Notes: a model not told the origin generated them from the sequence alone. 5,345 bases of DNA from Lachnospiraceae bacterium (GCA_009774615.1 VSOC01000200.1:1-5345); one strand, 5' to 3'; positions 1 through 4,915 are shown, counted from the first letter of the stretch. Numbers and translations: made by a program.

Positions 1-84
1 TTCCTGTATCCGCCGGTTTGCCTCGTAAAAAGCTGTCTTGAACAGATAATCGGGGTTATTTAATATTTGGTATGGTTTTTTCGG
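1..84 (-). other. Open frame running off the left edge (gene fragment)
   Basis: This minus-strand frame has no stop from an in-frame TAA at 85-87 down to position 1. It includes the protein-like stretch PYQILNNPDYLFKTAFYEA and then NRRIQE at the edge. The codons look ordinary and no start codon with a ribosome site precedes it. It lies one frame away from the truncated zinc-ribbon/FHA gene and overlaps its last codons. The simplest reading is the interior or tail of another gene, joined to the FHA gene by a deletion or rearrangement. I do not recognise the family. It could also be a chance open frame, since only 28 codons are visible. Confidence 0.3.
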
Positions 85-371
85 TTAATTTCGTTATCTC
101 CAAGAATCTGAATATCCATAGCATCTCCACGACCAACGAAGTTTTTTCCTTTGAAAATCTTATAATCCATCCCTACTCTGGCCCCTTCAATGCAAACCAG
201 CCATCCGCACACTGGTCTGACTTCTTCCATTAAAATCTCCACCGGCGGTTCAAAGCCAACCGGTTTTGTTGCTGCGGTTTCTTCCTGGCTTTTCATACTG
301 CAGTAAGGGCAAATTTTCCCATAGCGTTTTGCATTGTATACGTGTCCATTCGGACATCTCACTAAGCTCAT
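60..371 (-). CDS. Zinc-ribbon plus FHA protein, truncated inside the FHA domain
   Basis: The reading frame encodes 103 residues. The N-terminus carries a zinc-ribbon pattern: Cys6, His10 in CPNGH, and Cys21/Cys24 in CPYC. A short linker follows, then an FHA domain beginning around GWLVC (56-60), with the GR pair at 80-81 and the NRKNH segment (96-100), equivalent to the SRxH phosphothreonine-binding loop. A full FHA domain needs about 40-50 more residues (more strands and a DxxSxNG-like turn). Here a stop comes three codons after the His, and unrelated sequence follows. The protein is therefore almost certainly broken and unlikely to fold normally. Complete relatives, as I recall them, are small cytoplasmic FHA proteins of Lachnospiraceae starting with a similar CxNGH...CPxC segment. 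It is the third gene after the J-domain and membrane-FHA genes, 56 bp downstream of the latter, and probably co-transcribed. The ATG has only a distant GGGAG site. A frameshift or assembly junction could also explain the break. Confidence 0.75.
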   Translation of the reverse strand: MSLVRCPNGHVYNAKRYGKICPYCSMKSQEETAATKPVGFEPPVEILMEEVRPVCGWLVCIEGARVGMDYKIFKGKNFVGRGDAMDIQILGDNEINRKNHTKY

Positions 372-427
372 TGATTCCGTTCTCCCATCTCCATCTACTC
401 CGTTAGATTCTTAAACTATCTCTCCAT

Positions 428-1000
428 TTAAGATAAAAGAAGCCTGCTTCTTGCAATATAAAGGATATCTCCTGCTTCAACTTTGCAGGGCTGCCCCATA
501 ACTTTATAACATTCCCCATCGACTGCTTTTCGGATTTTTATTCCATTTTGAGAACCTAAATCTTCTATATACCACTGATCCTGTGCGAAGTTTAAGGCGG
601 CGTGCAGAAAATCAATGAAGCTGCTGTAAGCACAGTCTTCTAAATCCACATCCACATCTTCCTCGCCCCCGCTCCGACCGATAAGCATTGCCGTTCTTCC
701 TGCCATATCCCAGGATTTTACCGGCTTATTCTGCTCATCTAAAAGAATCAGGCGCTCGATTCCTGTTCCGGCCTTTACATTCCCGGATTCCTGCTGTCGG
801 GAAGATGGGGTATTCGCTTTGCATAAAGACTGGTAAAACAAATCTGCCAGAATAACAGCCATGCATAAGAAAAATCCTGCTTCCATTGCGGTGCCTTTCC
901 ACATGTCCCATAAACCATACCGCTGGACAGCAAATAAAATTACTCCACAGGACAGCATCATCACATCTGCGGCAATTTTTATTTTCCGGTCTTTTTCCAT
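428..1000 (-). CDS. Membrane-anchored FHA domain protein
   Basis: This 190-residue protein has two predicted membrane helices (about 8-26 and 40-58) joined by a short loop with RYGLWDMW. A polar linker (about 60-80) follows, then a C-terminal FHA domain (about 82-189). Visible FHA hallmarks are IGRS at 107-110, a loop with Ser126/Ser127 and His133 in the SxxH region, and the classic DLGSQNG turn at 147-153. FHA domains bind phosphothreonine peptides, so this is likely a membrane-tethered reader of a Ser/Thr kinase signal or a scaffold. With two helices and a positively charged start, both termini are expected in the cytoplasm. Its ATG overlaps the TGA of the J-domain gene by one base (TGATG), and GGGGG at 1010-1014 serves as ribosome site, so translation is probably coupled. 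No kinase or phosphatase gene is visible. The FHA assignment is firm; the role is inferred. Confidence 0.87.
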   Translation of the reverse strand: MEKDRKIKIAADVMMLSCGVILFAVQRYGLWDMWKGTAMEAGFFLCMAVILADLFYQSLCKANTPSSRQQESGNVKAGTGIERLILLDEQNKPVKSWDMAGRTAMLIGRSGGEEDVDVDLEDCAYSSFIDFLHAALNFAQDQWYIEDLGSQNGIKIRKAVDGECYKVMGQPCKVEAGDILYIARSRLLLS

Positions 1001-1458
1001 CAGCGAACACCCCCTTTTTTCCCCGCGTTTGACCCATTTTTCATCCCAAAGAATGCAGAAAACAATGCATCCGTTTGTACCTTACCTGGCATTGGCTTTA
1101 TCCTTGATGATTTGCCATGATAAGTTTCCATCCCTTTTCCCGCCTGAAAACCAAAAAACTGTTCAAATGGACTGGATGCGGTGAATGAACTCTGGTGGGG
1201 TTGTTTATCCTTTCCCACCGTGGAATTACCTGCAAATTTTTCTGCCTGTTTTCTTCGGGATTCATCGTATTTCTTTCGGCTTTCCTCTTTGCTTAAACAC
1301 TGATAAGCTTCCTGAATCGCATACATCTGCCGGGTTTTTTCTTTATCTTCTTTGACAACATCCGGGTGATAAATCTTGACCAGCTTCCGGTAGGCTTTTT
1401 TAATTTCCTGCGCATCGGCATTTTCTTTAATGCCCAGTATGGCATAGTAATCCTTCAT
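1000..1458 (-). CDS. J-domain (DnaJ-like) co-chaperone
   Basis: This 152-residue protein begins with a complete J domain (about 3-68), DYYAILGI through the helix II/III turn with the invariant HPD at 31-33 and the KKYDESR end of the domain. J domains stimulate the ATPase of Hsp70/DnaK and deliver clients to it. It lacks the Gly/Phe-rich region, the zinc repeats and the C-terminal beta-domains of true DnaJ, so it is a class-C specialist. The tail is low-complexity and holds two similar aromatic motifs, PFEQFFGF (97-104) and ALFSAFFGM (131-139), separated by a basic Pro/Gly stretch. I chose the ATG at 1458 because AGGTGA (1463-1468) sits four bases upstream; an in-frame ATG six codons earlier lacks such a site. 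The gene lies downstream of the tube-like gene and overlaps the membrane-FHA gene. Its client is unknown; a product of this locus is plausible. Confidence 0.9.
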   Translation of the reverse strand: MKDYYAILGIKENADAQEIKKAYRKLVKIYHPDVVKEDKEKTRQMYAIQEAYQCLSKEESRKKYDESRRKQAEKFAGNSTVGKDKQPHQSSFTASSPFEQFFGFQAGKGMETYHGKSSRIKPMPGKVQTDALFSAFFGMKNGSNAGKKGGVR

Positions 1459-1527
1459 CTTCTCACCTGCCTGCATATCTGGTTACGGTTTGTATGTATT
1501 TGCCACAATCCCATTTGCATTGATACG

Positions 1528-1553
1528 AAAAGGCTGCCCAAAAACAGGCAGCC
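1528..1553 (-). terminator. Hairpin with short U tract after the tube-like gene
   Basis: On the minus strand GGCTGCC (1553-1547), an 8-base loop and GGCAGCC (1538-1532) form a perfect 7-bp GC-rich stem, followed directly by TTTT (1531-1528). It starts 51 bp after the tube-like stop codon and ends 70 bp before the J-domain start. The stem is strong but the U tract is short, so partial termination, giving more tube transcript than downstream transcript, is plausible. Confidence 0.6.
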
Positions 1554-1603
1554 CCCACGAGTTCGCTTTAGCTGCTTTTACCCATCAGGGTATCGAAAAC
1601 AGC

Positions 1604-2032
1604 TTATGATACACTGTATCCACCCTCGACTGCAACCTGCGCCATCTTATCTTTTTTCTGCTTAATGATTAACGTAAATGTTCCCACACCTTCTACATCG
1701 CCATAATCTTCTTTATAATCTACAACAAAGGCATTAGGATAGGTATATTTCCGTACTACCTGCGAAGCTGCAATAACTTCCACACTTACCTTCCGGTAGC
1801 AATCGGATTTTTCAGCCGGAACTAAGGCCCACAGGCCAAACTGCCTGCTGCTGTCGAACGGATCGCCGTCAACCGCAGTCAGGATTTTTCCGGTAATCGT
1901 TACGGTGCTGCCCATATCGGTAGAACGGGCATTGCTGTCATGTGGAATATCTGTGTGGAATTTTACACCGGTAACAATCGTGGTTCCCAGTTCAATCGTT
2001 GATGGTCCCTCTACTTTTAATTTGAATCCCAT
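1604..2032 (-). CDS. Putative contractile-injection/phage tail tube subunit (Hcp-like)
   Basis: This 142-residue protein has no signal peptide or membrane helix and alternates short beta-strand segments with charged turns. The C-terminal half (about 98-140) reads YPNAFVVDYKEDYGDVEG, then a GTFTLIIKQKKD strand and a VEGGY ending. This pattern resembles the Hcp/gpV-type tube fold, in which stacked hexameric rings form the tube of contractile injection systems and phage tails. The assignment comes from pattern and gene context, not from a search. I recall similar Lachnospiraceae proteins carrying the uninformative name 'membrane-associated protease 1'; nothing here suggests a protease active site. 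I place the start at 2032, where GGAGG (2038-2042) lies five bases upstream. An ATG four codons earlier overlaps that ribosome site and has none of its own. Genes for a J-domain and FHA proteins follow, and an XRE regulator precedes it. No sheath, baseplate or ATPase gene is in view. Confidence 0.6.
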   Translation of the reverse strand: MGFKLKVEGPSTIELGTTIVTGVKFHTDIPHDSNARSTDMGSTVTITGKILTAVDGDPFDSSRQFGLWALVPAEKSDCYRKVSVEVIAASQVVRKYTYPNAFVVDYKEDYGDVEGVGTFTLIIKQKKDKMAQVAVEGGYSVS

Positions 2033-2037
2033 AGTTT

Positions 2038-2042
2038 CCTCC
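2038..2042 (-). promoter_or_regulatory. Ribosome binding site deciding the tube-like gene start
   Basis: GGAGG is followed by AAACT and then the ATG at 2032-2030. The alternative upstream ATG (2044-2042) shares its G with this site, so initiation there would be poor. This favours the 142-residue product over the 146-residue one. Confidence 0.7.
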
Positions 2043-2111
2043 ATTCTGTGCAGGTTTTACAGCACAATTTTCTCCTGCGCTGTTCCGGTAACAAATTTCT
2101 TCTCTACAGGT

Positions 2112-2141
2112 CTATGCATAAAAAAAGAAGCGATTAAACAT
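2112..2141 (-). other. Nine-codon leader ORF with a strong ribosome site
   Basis: The peptide MFNRFFFYA is encoded directly after GAGGAG, five bases upstream of its ATG. Four of its nine codons are Phe and one is Tyr. Its TTC-TTT-TTT-TAT stretch contains seven T residues; a +1 shift there would join it to the HRPVEKK frame. It lies inside a U-tailed hairpin. It may be a leader peptide, the start of a frameshifted small gene, or a coincidence. Confidence 0.22.
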
Positions 2142-2152
2142 GATCGCTCCTC
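2120..2152 (-). terminator. U-tailed hairpin between the regulator and the tube-like gene (terminator or attenuator)
   Basis: On the minus strand AGCGAT and ATCGCT form a perfect 6-bp stem around the loop CATGTTTA. The stem extends to 10 bp with GAGG pairing to TTCTT bases, including two G-T wobbles. A run of seven T (2126-2120) begins at the base of the stem. It lies 83 bp after the regulator's stop, so it can end that transcript. The stem also covers the GAGGAG ribosome site and places the leader ATG in the loop, so it could be a regulated attenuator for the tube-like gene. Confidence 0.6.
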
Positions 2153-2166
2153 AATAAATCTCATCC

Positions 2167-2172
2167 ATTATA
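2167..2172 (-). promoter_or_regulatory. Possible -10 box for the tube-like gene
   Basis: There is a perfect TATAAT on the minus strand, 135 bp upstream of the tube-like start. No good -35 hexamer lies 16-18 bp upstream (AATATC-like at best). If it is used, transcription would start near 2160, just before the leader ribosome site and hairpin. A consensus hexamer in AT-rich DNA may be chance. Confidence 0.25.
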
Positions 2173-2234
2173 ATATCCATACTTTCCCAGATATTTTTTG
2201 TCTTCTTTCATCTTTTTCAAACTCAGCTTCTGCC

Positions 2235-2579
2235 TCAGTCAATTTCTAACTCTATCATTCTATCTGCAATAAGACGAAGCAAAGTACGTCCTTTTTCGCC
2301 AAGCCTGACATATGCCTGAATAAATTCATCATATTTTTCAAATTTCTTAAGCATTTCCATTTCCTGCTCAATCGTTCGCTTGCAGTTGCTTCGTCCTAAT
2401 AAGTAATCCGTTGATACTTGAAAGAAATCTGCCAAAGTAATCATATTTTCTCTTGTCAGACGTGAATCACAGCGTTCTATCTTGCTAATTACCTGCTGCG
2501 AAATATTCGTATACTCGCCAAGCTTTTCCTGGCTCAAATGCATCGCTTCCCGAAGTTCTTTTACTCTGTTTTTTCTCAT
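2235..2579 (-). CDS. XRE family (Cro/CI-type) transcriptional regulator
   Basis: This 114-residue protein has an N-terminal helix-turn-helix domain (about 5-62). It reads RVKELREAMHLSQEKLGEY, then the recognition segment NISQQVISKIERC, and closes with LADFFQVSTDYLLGRS. This matches the Cro/CI-type HTH_3 domain, which binds short palindromic operators as a dimer. The C-terminal 50 residues are charged and helical (EQEMEMLKKF... and LLRLIADRMIEL) and are probably a dimerisation or sensing part; no peptidase or metal site is visible. I chose the ATG at 2579 because GAGGTG (2586-2591) lies six bases upstream; a longer frame would begin at a GTG inside that site. Such regulators often sit beside phage, conjugative or injection loci and repress them. 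Its target is not shown by the sequence. The AT-rich DNA upstream and the leader downstream are the natural candidates. Confidence 0.9.
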   Translation of the reverse strand: MRKNRVKELREAMHLSQEKLGEYTNISQQVISKIERCDSRLTRENMITLADFFQVSTDYLLGRSNCKRTIEQEMEMLKKFEKYDEFIQAYVRLGEKGRTLLRLIADRMIELEID

Positions 2580-2585
2580 TTCTAA

Positions 2586-2591
2586 CACCTC
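2586..2591 (-). promoter_or_regulatory. Ribosome binding site of the XRE regulator
   Basis: GAGGTG lies six bases upstream of ATG 2579. It overlaps an in-frame GTG (2588-2586) that would otherwise look like the start, so initiation at the ATG is favoured. Confidence 0.7.
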
Positions 2592-2781
2592 GGTTATAGT
2601 TTAGCATGATTCACAAACTAATTTTAATCATTTTACAACTTTAATTTTACTTTTAATAAGAGTAAAAAATCAGATATATTTATTTTTCCTGGCAAAAAAC
2701 AACACTAAATTTGGTTTACAGATTTCTTTAATCAAACTTATTTTCTTAATTTATGTATTTGTTTCTTAATCTATTTTTTTC
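2592..2781. other. AT-rich intergenic region upstream of the XRE regulator
   Basis: About 190 bp contain no credible coding frame and are much richer in A and T than the genes around them. The region should hold the regulator's promoter. I see candidate hexamers (TATAAC close to the ribosome site, TTGTGA upstream) but no convincing -35/-10 pair. TTTCTT(T)AAT occurs on the plus strand at 2723, 2742 and 2762, about two helical turns apart, and could be operator-like or chance in AT-rich sequence. Confidence 0.5.
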
Positions 2782-2831
2782 AAAAAATAATATTTCCCGA
2801 CTGCATATAACAGTAATCGGGAAATATTATT
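2782..2831 (-). terminator. Strong intrinsic terminator after the nuclease remnant
   Basis: A perfect 15-bp inverted repeat (arms 2786-2800 and 2817-2831, core TTTCCCGA/TCGGGAAA) has a 16-base loop that can add an ACTG/CAGT inner stem. On the minus strand it ends in TTTTTT (2787-2782). The stop codon of the remnant lies 2 bp before the stem, as expected for that gene's own terminator. The plus-strand side has no U tract. Confidence 0.85.
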
Positions 2832-2833
2832 CA

Positions 2834-2998
2834 TTATTGACCCAATTTATTAACATATTTCGTCCATTCTGCTTCAGGAACTTTTAGTGCAGCCATTGCC
2901 TGTTCTGCTGTTAGTTTTAATGTATCCATCAAATTTTTTATTGACCTTAAAGTTCCTGCTTCACGTTCTTTTTCAATGCCAATCGCAATACCTTTTTC
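2834..2998 (-). pseudogene. 3' remnant of a PD-(D/E)XK / Rpn-type transposase-like gene
   Basis: A 54-codon open frame ends at TAA 2834-2836. It encodes a basic/acidic helical segment, KGIAIGIEKEREAGTLRSI, then LMDTLKLTAEQAMAALKVP and a short tail. This is the typical C-terminus of the PD-(D/E)XK 'Rpn/transposase-like' nucleases: a Gly/Glu/Lys-rich coiled linker followed by a small helical domain with the AEQAMxALxxP pattern. The catalytic domain is absent. The frame is closed by TAA at 2999-3001 and no start codon with a ribosome site precedes it. An A-run at the break (AAGAAAAAGG) suggests a frameshift, but the upstream sequence does not restore a nuclease domain and is instead the old subtilase 3' end. 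The fragment therefore appears to be left over from a deletion or recombination. The terminator is retained. Confidence 0.65.
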
Positions 2999-3028
2999 TT
3001 ATCTTTCCTACCTAAACTTTAAAAATAT

Positions 3029-3085
3029 TCAGTTACCATCTCTTTGGAACACATTTGATATTACCATTCGGCTTAATGGTATATT
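3029..3085 (-). pseudogene. Orphaned C-terminal codons of the subtilase
   Basis: If the insertion at 3086-3226 and one copy of the TATATT repeat are removed, the subtilase frame continues from ...VGAYDNI directly into PLSRMVISNVFQRDGN and stops at TGA 3029-3031. The sequence between the insertion and that stop is thus the former 3' end of the protease gene, now separated from it. The frame continuity and the flanking repeat are directly visible; the ancestral function of the tail is not known. Confidence 0.6.
3080..3085. repeat. Target-site duplication, left copy (TATATT)
   Basis: TATATT directly precedes the left end of the insertion. The identical hexamer follows its right end at 3227-3232. 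Confidence 0.6.
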
Positions 3086-3226
3086 CGTGTCAAGTTGCTT
3101 GATTTTCAGTTCCCGGATTGAAAACAGGCCCGTTTTTATCCAATTTTACTGTTTCCACAGCAGTTTTTTTATAGGACTAAATCAGCGGAAGCCCTTGATT
3201 TTACTGGCTCCTTGCTAACCTGACAC
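3086..3226. mobile_element. MITE-like or residual IS element, about 140 bp
   Basis: The ends are imperfect inverted repeats: GTGTCAAGTTGC at the left (from 3087) and, read inward from the right on the minus strand, GTGTCAGGTTAGC (from 3226). The segment is bounded by direct TATATT repeats. It contains no complete gene; open frames on either strand are short. Size, inverted ends and direct repeats fit a non-autonomous miniature element or an internally deleted insertion sequence. The family is not recognised. A 6-bp duplication would be compatible with IS1634-like elements, which is a guess. The extra C at 3086 makes the left boundary uncertain by one base, or the duplication may be 7 bp with one mismatch. 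It supplies the last codons (Val-Ser-Gly) and the stop now used by the subtilase. Confidence 0.6.
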
Positions 3227-4915
3227 TATATTATCATACGCCCCCACCTGCGGATTAGGCCACACGTCAAATCCCGGAAGCTTCTTCGCCCCACGGATCA
3301 GATAGGCTTTCACCTTCTCTCCATACAGATAAGGGGAATTTCCCTGCACAATCCCCCATTCCATCAACAATGCCGCTGCCCCGGTAACAAACGGCGTGGC
3401 AAATGACGTCCCGGTTACGCTCCCATAGCCTCCCCCGCTCCTGCTGGTTGTGATATCTACTCCGGGCGCGGCAAGATCCGGCTTTACCTGATTGGTCATT
3501 CGGGTAAAACCCCTGCCGGAAAATTCGGCATAGGAGGGATAGGCCGTATGATACGCCCCCACTGTGATAACCTTTTCCGCCGTCGAGGGAATCGTGAGTG
3601 TTACCTCCGGCTCGGCAGCCAGAAAACGGGTAGATGCATTTAATACCCCCTGCGACGGCAGCCAGAAATCATACTGCCCGGTCACCAGGCTTATCGGCTC
3701 TAAAACAATCCTCCACACCCCGCTGTCGATATAATCTCTTTTCGGCAGAAAATCCATATAAATTTCCTGTGAGCGGCTGTAAGGGCTTGGCTGTCCGTAG
3801 TAAATTAAAAGCTCCGTATTTCCGGCCTGGTAGCGCTGTGTCCCCTGCTGCTCGGAAAACGGCCCTGTCACCTCTCCCGAAGGGGTAATCAGATACACCC
3901 GAAATTCATCGGCATAAGACTTCCAAAGCTGCACGCTGAAGCTGGTTTCATAGGGGGCAGCCGACAGCAGAACTTCTTTTATCGTCCCTTCCTGAAGCTG
4001 CCCCGAAGTATGCCCCCCGCTCCCCCCTTCATTGCCCGAACCGGCCACAATAACATTCCTTCCGTAATTGGCGGCGCTGTCCAGAAAGGTTTCCAAAAGA
4101 CTGGTTCCGTCGTGGGAGCCATAGGTATTTCCAAAACTTAAGTTTACGGCAATGGGCATCCCCAGGCGCACAGCTTCCTGCAGAACAAAATTCACCGCCC
4201 GCATTAACTGCGTGGTTCGTGGAAAACCATTCGGGTCAGCCGTCCCCAGCTTAACCACCAAAAGCGGGCTTTCATAAGCTACTCCCCGGTAACGCCCCTG
4301 GCTCTCCCTTCCATTTCCCGCAGCAATCCCGGCAACCGCTGTTCCGTGCCCGCTTACGTCCCTCGACGGCACCAGTACAAGTCCTGCCTCCCTTCCCCCC
4401 TGATCGGCAGCGAAAAGCGCTTCATTAATCTCTTCCTCTGTAAATATCCGCTCAAGACTCTGATCCCAGAGCGCCAAAATCCTGGTCGTCCCGTCGGCAT
4501 TGCGAAAATCCTGGTGAAAATAATCAATACCGGAATCCACGATTCCCACCAAAACCCCTTTTCCCGTCAGTCCCATCCCGCCCTCCTGGACAAGACTAAG
4601 ACAAGAGGCTGCTCTCGCCTGGTCAGCAGCGAAAAACAGCCTCTTTGGTTTTTCTATATATTCAATTTGCGGAAAACGGCTGATTTCCTCTATGCGATCC
4701 TGAGGAACCCAGAGGATGGCATAGCCGCCTAAAAGTTCCTCCACGCGGATGCCTAAGGAATACACTTCCTTTAGACTCCCCGAATACCGCACAATCAGTT
4801 CCCAGATCTTTCCCTCCGGTTCATAGCCTACATCAAGATTCAGTGATTTTTCCCGTTCGTCTTCCGTAGCATCCAAAGCCAGATTTAATAAATTTTCCAG
4901 TTTCTCATCTTCCAC
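3215..4915 (-). CDS. S8 family subtilisin-like serine protease (CspB-like), C-terminus altered by insertion
   Basis: Counted from the longest frame (607 codons from ATG 5038), the charge relay is complete: Asp168 in GIVDSGID, His231 in SGHGTAVAGIAAG and Ser545 in GTSFATPF. The oxyanion Asn336 is in GSGNEGG. A pro-region-like segment (about 43-150) precedes it, and an inserted beta-domain (about 355-475, with YGQPSPYSRSQEIYMDF) lies between Asn and Ser. This is the layout of the clostridial subtilases related to CspB, which cleaves pro-SleC in spore germination; the many Lachnospiraceae paralogues have no assigned substrate. I prefer the GTG at 4915, with AAGGAA upstream. Family members begin near DEKLENLLNLAL, and the 41 extra codons from ATG 5038 overlap the HAD gene and lack a ribosome site. 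No signal peptide is visible. The last residues, AYDNIVSG, are set by the mobile element; relatives end with a longer tail after NPQVG. All catalytic parts are upstream of the break, so activity may survive. Confidence 0.9.
   Translation of the reverse strand: MEDEKLENLLNLALDATEDEREKSLNLDVGYEPEGKIWELIVRYSGSLKEVYSLGIRVEELLGGYAILWVPQDRIEEISRFPQIEYIEKPKRLFFAADQARAASCLSLVQEGGMGLTGKGVLVGIVDSGIDYFHQDFRNADGTTRILALWDQSLERIFTEEEINEALFAADQGGREAGLVLVPSRDVSGHGTAVAGIAAGNGRESQGRYRGVAYESPLLVVKLGTADPNGFPRTTQLMRAVNFVLQEAVRLGMPIAVNLSFGNTYGSHDGTSLLETFLDSAANYGRNVIVAGSGNEGGSGGHTSGQLQEGTIKEVLLSAAPYETSFSVQLWKSYADEFRVYLITPSGEVTGPFSEQQGTQRYQAGNTELLIYYGQPSPYSRSQEIYMDFLPKRDYIDSGVWRIVLEPISLVTGQYDFWLPSQGVLNASTRFLAAEPEVTLTIPSTAEKVITVGAYHTAYPSYAEFSGRGFTRMTNQVKPDLAAPGVDITTSRSGGGYGSVTGTSFATPFVTGAAALLMEWGIVQGNSPYLYGEKVKAYLIRGAKKLPGFDVWPNPQVGAYDNIVSG
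3227..3232. repeat. Target-site duplication, right copy (TATATT)
   Basis: TATATT directly follows the GACAC right end of the insertion and matches 3080-3085. Read on the minus strand it encodes the Asn-Ile codons of the subtilase. Confidence 0.6.

Larger units (their letters stand above)
2057..2164 (-). other. Small ORF in the tube-gene leader (35 or 20 codons)
   Basis: One minus-strand frame runs from ATG 2164 to TAA 2057-2059 (35 codons). An internal ATG at 2119 gives a 20-residue peptide beginning MHRPVEKKFVTG and ending QEKIVL. The second half is polar and protein-like, and I have an impression of similar short peptides in Lachnospiraceae, but I cannot name a family. Neither ATG has a good ribosome site of its own. 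The internal ATG overlaps the stop of a tiny upstream frame (2112-2141) that does have one, so coupled translation or slippage on the T7 run is possible. It ends 24 bp before the tube-like start. Confidence 0.25.

Noticed and set aside
735..1037. 100-codon minus-strand frame overlapping the FHA gene
   Set aside because: It is a shifted frame of the membrane-FHA gene with no domain and no ribosome site.
861..1184. 107-codon plus-strand open frame
   Set aside because: It is antisense to the membrane-FHA and J-domain genes, whose domains are clear on the minus strand.
1604..2032. Protease function for the tube-like protein, as its usual database label might suggest
   Set aside because: I see no catalytic motif, no membrane segment and no zinc site; the strand pattern fits a structural protein better.
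2586..2601. TATAAC near the XRE ribosome site as a -10 box
   Set aside because: Transcription would begin at or within the Shine-Dalgarno sequence and there is no matching -35 at a proper distance.
2782..2831. 15-bp inverted repeat as the end of a mobile element
   Set aside because: The arms are adjacent with a small loop, a T6 tract follows on the minus strand, and it directly follows a stop codon, so a terminator explains it fully.
3033..3176. Apparent decayed gene on the minus strand (KLDKNGPVFNPGTE... and YTIKPNGNIKCVPKRW separated by TGA)
   Set aside because: The TGA falls exactly in the mobile-element end, so the two halves belong to different sequences; the real coding frame of the left half is the former subtilase tail.
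2976..3218. 80-codon plus-strand open frame crossing the mobile element
   Set aside because: It spans the insertion boundary and runs antisense to the reconstructed subtilase tail, is Phe/Ile/Cys-rich in a way typical of a shadow frame, and has no ribosome site.
4346..4732. 128-codon plus-strand open frame inside the protease gene
   Set aside because: It is wholly antisense to the conserved subtilase core and has no recognisable domain.
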